Below are positions 45,701 through 55,905 of a stretch of DNA of 64,000 nucleotides, piece after piece. Origin of the DNA: Flectonema sp. DT1601 (taxonomy: Eukaryota > Euglenozoa > Diplonemea > Diplonemida > Diplonemidae); assembly GCA_964019425.1 (NCBI GenBank), contig OZ025859.1:124001-188000 (forward strand), read 5' to 3'. The stretch's first letter is position 1. Every line of letters begins with the position of its first letter. The notes under the pieces are model-generated. The model was not told the DNA's origin. It saw only the letters and a program-made list of their open reading frames with translations, and did no database searches. The position numbers and the translations under genes were made by a program.

Positions 45701-46266
45701 GCACCTCCGTCAGCAGCACCTCCATCAGCTGTGGTCCCGTCAGCTCCTCCGTCAGCTGTGGTCGTCGCGGCGGCGGTGGTGATTCCAGTGAGCGTCAAGA
45801 TTGCAGCTCTCTCGGTACAAATCAAAGGAACTGAACCAGAGTTGCAAAGCTGCATCACCTGAGTAGTTGTTGTCTTTGCAGCGGTTGTCGAGCCACCGTC
45901 AGCTCCACCATCAGCTCCACCATCAGCACCTCCGTCGGCGGCACCACCATCGGCGGTTGTGGTTCCGTCAGCGGCGGTTGCGTCGCCTCCGTCCTGCAAT
46001 ACTTCAACACGACGTGTCGTTGGCTTTGACGCGTCACCGAACGCCTTTTCAACATCGGTGACCACATTCTTCATCAGATTAGTAGGGTCCGCTAGTACAC
46101 TGGCGTAAGTGACATCCAATACCATCTGTACAGTCGCAGTGTACTTCTTTGCAGCCGCAGCAGTGCCGTCACCGTCATTGCTGCTGTACTCAACTTGAGC
46201 AACTCCAGCGATGAAGAACCCGAACCAGAAGACTAAAAGGGCAATCCCAGTTAGTAGTTTCAACAT
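42756..46266 (-). CDS. Copy 9: long ferric reductase/NADPH oxidase-like protein (1126 aa)
   Basis: Exon 1 is 46266-45359, the intron 45358-45229 (130 bp), exon 2 45228-42756, stop TAG. Its leader and mature start are of the copy 1 type (AGVAQVEYSSNDGDG), while its Ala-rich linkers before the membrane domain are the longest of this kind (GGAATTADGG twice, then ADGGADGTTTADGG). Single changes seen only here include ATNTYTKANAIT for GTNTYTKANSIT and Arg for Cys near the end of the intron-retained reading. Residue set: IGYK, YSTQ, FIAW. The 5' flank carries the GATGGAAGG block, unlike copy 7. It pairs with short copy 8. Confidence 0.9.
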
Positions 46267-47095
46267 TTTGTTACTTTTTTATGTAGTTTGTATAAGGCCC
46301 GAAGAAATAGATTCTTTGGTTTTGTTGTTAAGAAAACTGATGGAAGGAAACATAATAATAATAAAATACTTGTTGTGTTTATGAAGAGAAGGAATGTTGA
46401 CAGGATGTCGATCGCTGTGTAAAAATAAAGAAATCAAAACAATAAATAAAAAAGAGACTTTTATAAAATTGATAATTTCGTAGCAGTTGTAAAGGAGTTG
46501 GGGTTGAGAAAGAGAGAATGAAATTACCACTTCAGAAACTAAGTCTGAGAGTGTCGTCAGGTAAGTATGCATTTTGATAAGACATCAGCTGAATTAATCT
46601 GTTTTCTTAAAACTGAAACAGATTCCAGATGTGGACACTCACTGTGGTTGACATTAGTAATTTTTTTTTTTTTTTTTTTTTTTTTTGTTGATAAAACAAA
46701 ACGTTTTAAAAAAAAAAAAAAAAAAAGGAGACAAACCCCCAATTCCGTATTAATGGTAGTGAAATGTGGGATCACAACACAAAAGTTTCCGAAATATAAT
46801 GTAAATACTACTACACTATATCACAACACACTCTCCCATGTCAGACACACGTGAGACTCTCACCAGTGTGAAGACACAATGCGTAAATCTCCTGGTGACA
46901 GCAGTTAAGCTAAACGAGTGTTCTCCTTCCTGAAGTTCTTCAAGACAAGGTCTCGTTCTTCACAACATTTGATGAACTTAAATACACAAAACAGGAAACT
47001 AAAAAAAAGCAAATTCCCTGCCGTCTATTTTTGCAACTTTCGCGTTGAGATCTGACACTTCAAAAAATTTCTAATGTGGAATTATAGTTTGTTCC

Positions 47096-47131
<36 letters not shown>

Positions 47132-47901
47132 ATATAAACAAAACGAAAATAATCACCATCTTGTATGGATACCTTAAGGCACCGTACGAGGCAGACAGAT
47201 AAAGCAGATCGTGATAGTGATTTTTTTTTGCTTCCTGTATCAATCCCAATCATTACCTTGAAGGACAATAATTGGAGGAAAGAAGAAGAGGGGGGGAAAA
47301 AACAAAACAATACAAAGCGATGATCATTTTAATGTCATAACAATAAGTTCAACCACCACACTCAGCTATAACATCGGATCTTAAAATTGAGAGGAAGAAA
47401 ATAATAAATTTTTGTGTAGACTTGCAATGCCTTCCGACATTGCAAAATGATAAATCTCTTATTATAATTACAAGCGATTCAACTCAACAGCAAACAGTCA
47501 CGGTATTAACAGCGAGCACTGCCGTGAGTAAAACAAATTTGTCGAAAACAATAAATCGGAATACCAGATCATATATAAATTTCATATAATCGAATGATCA
47601 CAATCACAATTTTGTATTTTTTAAAAAAAAAATATTTTCAACAATTTCGCAAATAGCAAGAAGTGAATATTATTGATTCAAATATCATTACTTTTATATT
47701 TAACTGTTTACCAGTCAATTTATCATTCATCACAATCTGTGAACAAATTAAACATTAGCAGATTGCGTGAGTCAGACGTCGTTTTATTTTTTCAAAGTTA
47801 GAGAATTTCATCAGCACTTTAATTAAATACGTGCCATGAGAAAATATAATTTGTGGTGAGTGGAAGGTTGTGATGTGATACAATAACTCGCGTCCTTCGC
47901 T
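46267..47901. other. Spacer 9 (between copies 9 and 10)
   Basis: The left part carries the upstream block of copy 9 (46338-46357), then diverges. A T run and an A run face each other around GTTGATAAAACAAAACG (46662-46727), and a pure A run lies at about 47098-47129. The middle and right parts match spacers 6 and 8. No gene is seen. Confidence 0.6.
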
Positions 47902-50900
47902 CTAGAACTCGAACACCTCAGCGTGGAAGTCAAATCCCTTGGCGTAAGCAGCCTCTTCGACCGCACGCACCATAGGAGCAGGTCCACAGGCGAACACCGC
48001 GGTCTTGGAACCGCATCCATCGAAGATGCCCGCGTAGTCTGGTCTTCCGGACAACACAGGAAGTGAGTACGTTGGATCCTCGCTGTCCGGAAGCATCACG
48101 TCCACGAACTTCGCAGCGTCGTCCGCAGTGTTGTGGAGGGTCAGGGTCACGCTGTCGTCGGCCTTCGCGTGGCAGTTCGCCAATTCCGGTCCGAAGCACT
48201 CGAACGCATCCGCTCCACGTCCCGACCACACCAACTCCACCTGCACCGCACCGTCCGGAGTCGTCTTCCTGCGAACAGCCTTCTCCAGAAGCGACAACGC
48301 AGGGGTGATTCCGACTCCTCCCGTGCACATCACAATCTTGTCGTATCCCACCAGCTTCGACAACCTCGGCAGAGCTGAGTTTCCGAACGGACCCTGCACA
48401 ACGATCTTCTCTCCCGACAAGTCCTTGTTCGCCACAGCCGCAGTCCAGCTGTCTGGTCCGTTCGCCTTCATGTGGATGCTGAAAGTCGTCATTCCGTTCT
48501 TCGTCGCTCCCCTGCTGCTGATCGAGAACGGATGCCACTCCAGGCTGCTGATCGATGGGATCTTCACCAGAACGTACTGCGTAGGCTCAAACGAGAAGCT
48601 CTTCATCGAGATCGTCAGCTTCGTGATTCCTCCCTTCCTTGGCTCGTGTTCCTTGATCGTCGCAGTTCCCACGCATCCCGCGTGGATGTGTCTCGACATC
48701 AAGTCCACCGCGTACAGAATCACAGGAATTCCGCAGTAGATCATCAAACTCGGGTAATGGATCCACGCCATCACGTAAACCACGATGTACATCAAGTGAG
48801 ACAACACGAACACATTCCAGTAGTTGCGTCTGATGTAAGGAAGCGCTCCCAAGCACACAATCGTCAAAGCACACCAAGAGATGAAACCAGCCGCAGGAGG
48901 TCCGTGAGGGTATCCAATCTCCCATCTGAACATTCTCTCAAACGACAACCTCGCCGCCTCGTTCGCGTTCTCCGGGTTGATGTAAGTCTGAGTCGAGTAC
49001 ACAGGAGTTCCCTGACGGTAGTATCTCATGTGGTCCGCGAACATACCGATGAAATGGCACACCGTCAACACCCAAATCCATCCTCCGATTCTACGATGGA
49101 AAGCCAACGCTCTCTCGAATGGAATTCCGATGCACCACAACAACACCGAGTGTCTCGAAACAGGGAACAGCTGCAACACCAAAAGACCGGCCACCACTCC
49201 TCCAATTCCACGGCTCGTCTTTCCAACCAAGTTGTTGATCGTCGCGTGGTTCCACACGTAGAAGAAGCACAACAAGCACCATCCAATGATCCACAAGTTC
49301 ATCATCAAAGTCCCCCAGTAGAATCGGAGTTGCAGAGGAAGGTACTGGTCCACCATCTCGAGCATCGGAGACAGAGGTCCGTTCAGAGGCTTCTGGTACT
49401 TGTTCTTCATCAGGAACCCAATCAATGCCATCAAGAACAACAAGATCACCCAGCACATGATCAGGTACGTGATCACGTCTCCGTTGTTACCACGCCACTC
49501 GAAGTACACCATTCCTCCGAGGCTGTGCTTGTTTCCTCTGATCAATCGAGTCCACAGGAAGTATGGCTGTCTGTATCCAATGCATCCGTCCTCAATGCAA
49601 CCCTGTCCGTCGATCACTCCTCTCTTCGGTTCCCATCTGGTTGGGGTTGATGGTGTTCCGTCTCCTCCATCAGCAGTTCCACCGTCAGCAGTGGTGGTAC
49701 CATCAGCACCTCCATCAGCAGTAGTTGCAGCACCTCCGTCGGCAGTAGTGGCAGCACCACCATCAGCACCTCCGTCCGCCTGAAGCACATTTACAGCTCT
49801 GCTGTTCGTGTTCAAAGTCAACACAGCAGGGTTCTTCGTCACAGTCAGTCCTCCCACGGTAGTCGCCGACCACTGCTGTACCGACTGGGTCGCAGCCGCG
49901 TTCACCGAAGTCCTCGTCATCGAAGTAATCGTCACTTCGACCCTCATCGTCGCAGTTGCGAGGACAGAAGCTCTGGCACCGTCAGCATCACCACCTGCGC
50001 CATCAGCGGCAGCACCGTCGGCCGCACCGTCGGCAGCACCACCGTCAGCAGTTGCTGTTGCTGGTGCTGGAGCTGACGTGATTCCACGCTTGGTATCGAT
50101 CTCAGCCTTCAACTTGCACTCGGTCAGTGTGTTGTCCGCCTGCACGTTGCAGATTCTAGTCACGTGGGTTCCGGTTTCGGTGATCGAGTTCGCCTTCGTG
50201 TATGTGTTAGTCGCGCCACCGTCAGCGCCATCAGCGCCACCATCTGCTCCACCATCAGCACCATCAGCGGCAGTAGTACCGTCAGCGGCACCGTCAGCAG
50301 CACCATCAGCAACAGCAACTGCACGGTGAGCGGTAGCTGCTACAGACCTGTTTTTGTGTTTTGTTCGGTTTTTGTTTTTGATTCAAAACCCCATCCATGG
50401 AAATATTCTTACTTGGCGATCAACAGAATTGAAATAAACAAAACAACAAAATAAATAATTTGAATAAAGATCCATACCTTGCCTTCACCTCAGCCTCAAT
50501 TGCGGTCAAAGACGTGAGAAGCTCCGGAGAATTCCAGAACGTAGCGAGCTCAGTTGGGATCTGCACCTCCATAAACACGACTGAAGTTGGAGCTCCCTCA
50601 GCAGGGGCAGCGACAACACGAGGACGGCCTGCAGCGATGATCCTCCTCCCAGAGAACGTGATGGTTTGCCATTGACCGTCGATCACTGCCGCAGCACGCT
50701 CAGCTCCTTCGCGAGCACCGGCAACCGATGTCGACTCGAAGTCAATTCTGACAACCAAATCACCAGCAGCAAGGGTGCTTGCGGCACGGCCATCACCATC
50801 AGCAGTGGTCGCGGCAGCACCGTCAGCAGCACCTCCATCAGCTGCGGTCCCGTCAGCTCCTCCGTCAGCTGTGGTCGTCGCGGCGGCGGTGGTGATTCCA

Positions 50901-51616
50901 GTGAGCGTCAAGATTGCAGCTCTCTCGGTACAAACCAAAGGAACTGAACCAGAGTTGCAAAGCTGCATCACCTGAGTAGTTGTTGTCGTTGCAGCGGTTG
51001 TCGAGCCACCGTCAGCTCCTCCGTCAGCTCCACCGTCAGCAGTGGTAGCTCCAGAAGCATCGCCTCCAGCAGCAGCTGCACCGTCTCCGCCCGCATTAGC
51101 GTCTCCTCCGGTAGCCGCTGAACTGACTCCGCCAGCAGCCGCACCATTGCCACCACTAGTTGCGGTAGTCCCCCCGCTGGTTGTGGTGCTTCCCCCGCTG
51201 GTTGTAGTACTCCCTCCGCTAGTTGTAGTGCTTCCCCCGCTGGTAGTTGTGCTTCCCCCGCTGGTAGTTGTGCCCCCCCCGCTAGTTGTAGTACGCCCTC
51301 CGCCTGTAGTTGTGCGTCCACGACCGTCACCACCGCCGTCAGCTAAGATGTAGGCGCTGCGCGTTGTTGTCTTTGACGCGTCACCGAACGCCTTTTCAAC
51401 ATCTGCGACCACATTCCTCATCAGATTAGTAGGGTCCGCTAGTACACTGGCGTAAGTGACATCCAATACCATCTGTACAGTCGCAGTGTATTTCCTAGCT
51501 GCCGCAGTAGTAGTCGTGCCATCACCACCTACGACGTACTCAACTTCGGTAACTCCAGCAATGAAGAACCCGATCCAGAAGACTAACAGAGCAATCCCAG
51601 TTAGTAGTTTCAACAT
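47902..51616 (-). CDS. Copy 10: long ferric reductase/NADPH oxidase-like protein with Thr/Ser/Gly repeat (1194 aa)
   Basis: Exon 1 is 51616-50478, the intron 50477-50348 (130 bp), exon 2 50347-47902, stop TAG. The longest copy: after the first beta-alpha-beta module (ending SAYILADGG) it carries about 85 extra residues, first a GGGRTTTSGG / GGSTTTSGG repeat of about nine units, then an Ala/Gly stretch, before rejoining TTADGGADGG. Such Thr/Ser-rich repeats are typical sites of O-glycosylation. The mature start is AGVTEVEYVVGGDG and the outer loop is IGYR, YFLW, GNKHS, as in copy 7, with YSTQ and FISW. The Cys-pair module reads SVPLVCTE. The 5' flank (CGAGTTAGCTTTAG...) is unlike all others, so it may be under separate control. 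Confidence 0.9.
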
Positions 51617-51846
51617 TTCGAGTTAGCTTTAGTATGAGAAAAGGTTTTGTTCCTTTTTTTTTTTTTTTTTTTTTTTGGTTGTTAAAACTGAAGAGAAAAA
51701 TAGCAGTTAAAATAATTAGTACATAACAGTTATTGTAAAAATAAAAATAATAAAATGAGTTCAAGAAAAATAGAGCAATAATGTCTGTGATGTGAAGTGA
51801 AATACGTGGTATTGATAAGTCTTAAGTCAATCCATTCTTGTACCCC

Positions 51847-52085
51847 ATTAAAGGGGGCAAAATAAAGGGGAAATTAAAGGGTTTTTAATGCCCTTTAATT
51901 TCCTTCTTTTCCAAAAATAAAGGGGAAATAAGCGGAATAAAGGGGGGACTTGGATAAGTAAATCAAGGTTAACACGCAACAAGGTCAACACACAACAGGA
52001 ATAAAGGGGGGACTTGGATAAATAAATCAAGGTTAACTGGGGGTGGGAAAGCCCCTTTATTTCCGCTTTATTTATTAAATCCCAA
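51847..52085. mobile_element. AAAGGGG-rich TIR element (about 240 bp)
   Basis: It starts CTTGTACCCCATTAAAGG and ends in GCCCCTTTATTTCCGCTTTATTTATTAAAT. Many AAAGGGG words appear in both directions. Inside, GGAATAAAGGGGGGACTTGG...CAAGGTTAAC occurs twice (about 51940-51974 and 52000-52037). It belongs with the 135 bp element at 25196. No reading frame is supported. Confidence 0.55.
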
Positions 52086-52124
52086 GGCACCCACCACGCT
52101 GCGTCATCCTAAGCCGGAAAGGAA

Positions 52125-52729
52125 AATGACTCGAAAGTCGGGGCAGTTCGAACGTCAGCATTCACATTAGCAAGCAACCAGTCCTGAGTACTTAAAGAAC
52201 CCAATCATTACGTGCATCAGCCACAATCACACTTAGTATAGCGTTAGTAGAGAGGACACGGATCTGCTATGCAGGGAAGTGACTTAAACTCGTTCAACTA
52301 ATTGATGTGTGTAGATATAAGCGCCGCGAATTGACGGGTCTGAAGTTATGCTTTCCGAAGAGAGCAACCACCCACGCGAGTATTATTTTGACGCCATAAC
52401 CTGTAGCTTTCAACACATAACAACCAGGGATAATTCTCAGTAAGGCCGCCGTCACTGTGAAGCTGCTACGAATATAACCCAACAAACTAGCAATTCTTCC
52501 AACTTTTTTCGTCAGTCGGGGAAAAGAAAACTACTCGAAAGTCGGGGCAGTTCGAACGTCAGCATTCACATTAGCAAGCAACCAGTCCTGAGTACTTAAC
52601 AACCCAACCATTACGTGCATCAGTCACAGTTAACCTGTAACTTTCAACACATAACAACCAGGGATAATTCTCAATAAGGCCGCCGTCACCGTGAAGCTGC
52701 TACGAACACAACCCAACAAACTAGCAATT
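52125..52729. repeat. Direct duplication with internal deletion
   Basis: Block A (GACTCGAAAGTCGGGGCAG...TACGTGCATCAG) lies at about 52127-52222 and again at about 52531-52624. Block B (AACCTGTA(G)CTTTCAACAC...ACTAGCAATTC) lies at about 52399-52497 and again at about 52632-52729. In the first pair A and B are about 175 bases apart; in the second they almost touch. The function is unknown. Confidence 0.8.
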
Positions 52730-52967
52730 CCACTCACTTCGAACACACTCAGCCAGAGAGCTTGCCAACAGAACAGAACGCAAGGTTACTTTCGGGTCCA
52801 ATCTTCGCCGTGAGCCTGGTGTCTTGTGCTGGGCTGGGTTTCCAGAGGGCCTCACCAAGCACACAAACTCCTGGATGGGATGATCGAGGGAATCAACCAA
52901 GCCGAGAACTGAACCGGAAGGATAGGCTTACAAGACTAACCTGAAGTAAACTTCAGAGCTTCGCTTT

Positions 52968-53038
52968 TCACGCACGTTTATCTTGCAGGTACTTCACCTC
53001 ACACACGGAATACCCATTCGTGATGCACCACTATCCAG
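52968..53038 (-). pseudogene. Short relic related to the AT-hook reading frame
   Basis: On the minus strand this reads CITNGYSVCEVKYLQDKRA then a stop. It is clearly related to CIASGYSVCEVKDLQDKGA in the frame at 53863-54237. The similarity in DNA is limited to about 55 bases, so it is either a second, worn family member or a partial duplication. Confidence 0.45.
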
Positions 53039-53824
53039 CAGTGCTTGGATGTCCTGATCTTCTTCTAAAAAAAAAGAAAGAAAAACAAAACTGTAGCTGG
53101 GATCACTCAGGATCAACAGACTACCAATGCTACCTGTTGTACTTGCTCACTATGGGGGGTGATGCCAAACACCCAGAAGTACTAAACTGCTTTCCTTCTT
53201 GCTGCCCAGGAGTTTCTGACCAGAACTAAGAAAATAAAAAGCAGATGGGAAACAATAAAAAGTAAAATGGATATAACTGAAGTTAAACAAGACAAATGAA
53301 GTAACAGACCAGAACAGATAGAGAATAAAAAGAAAAGATATAGGTAAGAGTTATTGTAGTAAAAGATTACAAATACATAAATGCAAGTATCAACACATGA
53401 TCAAGATACACCAGCAGCTAACAAACAACATAAAATTGAAGATCAGTTGCCAGAGTATTTCAACCATGGTAGAATACTCGCCCCTCTGGCAGGGATTATC
53501 CCAGACTTGTCCTTTAATTTAGTTGGACACCATGGCTTACAACCCTTCCAGAGGGAAGCACCATTATGACTTCTATTTTTTTTCTTCAAGAAAATCATAA
53601 GGTGGGAACAAAGAAAAATGCTAAGAGGAACCCCCTATTAACACCTAAGACATCTAAACTGCTGCACAGCTTATGCCCAATGCACTAACAGGTCATTCCC
53701 TCACACTCAGATCAAAAAATCAAAGTTCAGAGTGCATCTTAGCGTGAATGAGAGAATTTCCCATCGCTTTTTTTGAACAAAAGGGATAGAAGAGGGGATA
53801 GAAAACGAACATTAAAATAAAATT

Positions 53825-53910
53825 CTAAGTGAGAAACACTTAGCAGAAATACTTAGCAGCTTTTAAGGAGCTGAAAAGCAAAAAAAAAAATCTAAGTGAG
53901 AAACACTTAG
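53825..53910. repeat. Two identical hairpins, CTAAGTG-AGAAA-CACTTAG
   Basis: A 19-base perfect hairpin (7-base arms, 5-base loop) at 53825-53843 is repeated at 53892-53910, 67 bases on. A third, partial CACTTTG follows. They lie just beyond the 3' end of the AT-hook frame and could form a transcript end structure or a repeat boundary. Confidence 0.55.
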
Positions 53911-54237
53911 TAGAAACACTTTGTAGCTAGATGAGTAGTCGCATCTCTCCCTCACAGAAAAGCAGCGGGAATCCCATATCACCTCGTCCGTCTTGTTGTA
54001 CCCTGCTACTTCTAAGAGGTCCCGCGCACCTTTATCCTGCAGGTCCTTCACCTCACACACGGAATACCCACTCGCGATACACCACTCCTTGTTTCTGTCA
54101 AACACCGCCTGTGGTCCTTGCTTACCACGTGTTACCACCTGCTTGGTGTCTTCTTCACCCATTTCCTCCGCGAGTGACTTCGCATCCTTCGCCGTCGTGC
54201 TCCGGTTCTTACCACCTGCTGGGCGTCCTCTTTTCAT
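53863..54237 (-). CDS. Small AT-hook-like protein of unknown function (124 aa)
   Basis: Begins MKRGRPAGGKN, an AT-hook-like KRGRP motif that in other proteins grips the minor groove of AT-rich DNA, followed by a charged stretch (KSLAEEMGEEDTK) and a GYSVCEVKDLQDKG segment that recurs at 52968. The last 20 residues are hydrophobic/aromatic and run into the hairpin repeat, so they may not be native. I do not recognise the family. The DNA is more GC-rich than the spacer around it. It may be a fragment of a transposon gene or of a displaced host gene; the opposite strand is also open here (53931-54419) but shows no motif. Confidence 0.35.
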   Translation of the reverse strand: MKRGRPAGGKNRSTTAKDAKSLAEEMGEEDTKQVVTRGKQGPQAVFDRNKEWCIASGYSVCEVKDLQDKGARDLLEVAGYNKTDEVIWDSRCFSVRERCDYSSSYKVFLLSVSHLDFFFCFSAP

Positions 54238-54565
54238 TGGCTGTGTTGTTGGCGCTGCTCTTCGTGCCTTTCAGTTGTCATGGGTTGCAACTCTTCCGTT
54301 ATAATCCGCTTCTCCCTCAGGTCCCTCAGGCTGTCGCTTTTCCTTTTGTAGGTGGCATTTGTGTTTTACACTTGGGAAACGAAGAAATTAGTTGGGAAAA
54401 TCGCGGATGTGAACAATAAAGTACAGATTCTAAATTGTAGGAACTGCTGCCTTAGAAGTGTTGGACCAAAGGAAAAACTAAAAGGGGGTTTTTTTTTTTT
54501 TTTCTGAGTGCGAGAGGGGCCGAAAGCCCAGTATCCATCGCGTATATATCTGTATGATAATTAGT

Positions 54566-54759
54566 TACTGTTAAATATATTTCAGTAATTTGCAGCATCC
54601 CAAAGCACCGTTTCACCAAGCATCGAATTTTTCGATGCGTTCCCATAATGTAAATCCAACATTATGATTATTAGTTTCTTAATACCAATTCTTAATTCAC
54701 ACCCATTTATCAGATTTCGAACCCCGTTTCGCGCATACCTTTTTCACGAATTTTAAATT
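54566..54759 (+). repeat. A1 repeat of the retrotransposon
   Basis: A 194-base terminal block matching A2 at 59106-59299. It contains two perfect 7-base-arm hairpins, CATCGAA/TTCGATG and ATAATGT/ACATTAT. It ends just before the first reading frame. Confidence 0.85.
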
Positions 54760-54768
54760 TAAATTTAA

Positions 54769-55905
54769 ATGTCTGGTGTAACAACAACTAAGAGCTGCAT
54801 CCAGAGTGGGGCGCTCTCACGTACAAAATCAGTAATAGTCTTAGACAAGCTGAAGAGAGACGCACAGGCCCCGAGCGCGACGGCGGGTGAGTTATCAGCG
54901 GCACCGACGGTGATGTCCGAGACGGAGTTGGCAAGGCAGTGTGTGGCCTTGGTGAATCAGTTAGTGGTGTTTGAGGCGCGAACGAAGACGGACACAGATG
55001 CGCCGTACCTGTTGTACGCAGGGATGTTAGTGGAGTTCGAAGACTCATATGCGATAAATTTTTCGTCGGCCTTTAATTATTTAGAAGGCATAAGCACATG
55101 GAGTGGGGAAGAGAAAAAATCAGCATTTCCACCTCCAATGATGGCTGTACAACGTTTGGTAAGTGCTTCAGTCTTTCAAACTGAGCGAGCGAAGGATTTG
55201 TTGGGCCGGAAGGACGCGCAGCTGCGTGCACAGAGGGAGAAGGTGAGTGAGCTGGAAAACAATGTGAAGGGATTGCAAGAAATGGTACAGCAGCTGCTAA
55301 ACAAGCCGGATGAAGAAATGTTAAATCATCGATCGTCTTCTCAACCGAGGTATCAGCATCAAGTTTTAAACTCAACTGTGTCAAGTCAAAATCAACCAAT
55401 GTACCATCATCAGAATCAGAACCAGGAATTTGACTACACTCAAATAGGAAGGGAAGCGACAGATGCTTACAGCATCACAGAGAAGTGTTTCCGGGACGCA
55501 GTCGCACAGAGAGGCCCACTCGAAGTTGCGAGGGATTTTGAGATAGTAATGGTGGCCGGATATGAGCAGAGATACGGGGGGAATGATCTCCGTAAGAGTT
55601 TTGTAGCTTTTAGACGATGGTTAGCCTCAGCATGCTCAGTACAGGACTGGAACACAAACCCGGAGCTAGTGGCACTTGGAGATCATCTGCTGAAGGAACT
55701 AAAGTTGAAGCACACAGCAGTCAGAAGAGGAGTTGGACAGTATACCTTACAACAGCAGATGATGGCACAATCAGAGGATCCTTATGAGAAGGCAGCGATA
55801 GCTATCGAGAGGAGGAACGCAACAAGCAGAAAAGGCAAAGGAAGGAAAGGCGGTTTTAAAGGAGGATACAAGGGTCAGGGAAATGGACAGACCGGGAGGC
55901 AGTGA
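54769..55905 (+). CDS. gag-like protein of the retrotransposon (378 aa)
   Basis: First open frame, starting shortly after A1. A coiled, charged middle (about residues 143-185) is followed by a Gln/Asn/His-rich stretch and a helical domain, then a strongly basic Gly/Lys tail (GRKGGFKGGYKGQGNG) suited to RNA binding. There is no CCHC knuckle. The nucleocapsid role is inferred from position and tail. Confidence 0.6.
   Translation: MSGVTTTKSCIQSGALSRTKSVIVLDKLKRDAQAPSATAGELSAAPTVMSETELARQCVALVNQLVVFEARTKTDTDAPYLLYAGMLVEFEDSYAINFSSAFNYLEGISTWSGEEKKSAFPPPMMAVQRLVSASVFQTERAKDLLGRKDAQLRAQREKVSELENNVKGLQEMVQQLLNKPDEEMLNHRSSSQPRYQHQVLNSTVSSQNQPMYHHQNQNQEFDYTQIGREATDAYSITEKCFRDAVAQRGPLEVARDFEIVMVAGYEQRYGGNDLRKSFVAFRRWLASACSVQDWNTNPELVALGDHLLKELKLKHTAVRRGVGQYTLQQQMMAQSEDPYEKAAIAIERRNATSRKGKGRKGGFKGGYKGQGNGQTGRQ

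Noticed and set aside
50420-50477. Exon 1 ending naturally at the in-frame stop after YGSLFKLFILLF
   Set aside because: The GTATGG donor just before it, a good ACAAAAACAG acceptor, frame agreement in all copies and completion of a repeated module all favour splicing. A retained form is possible but secondary.
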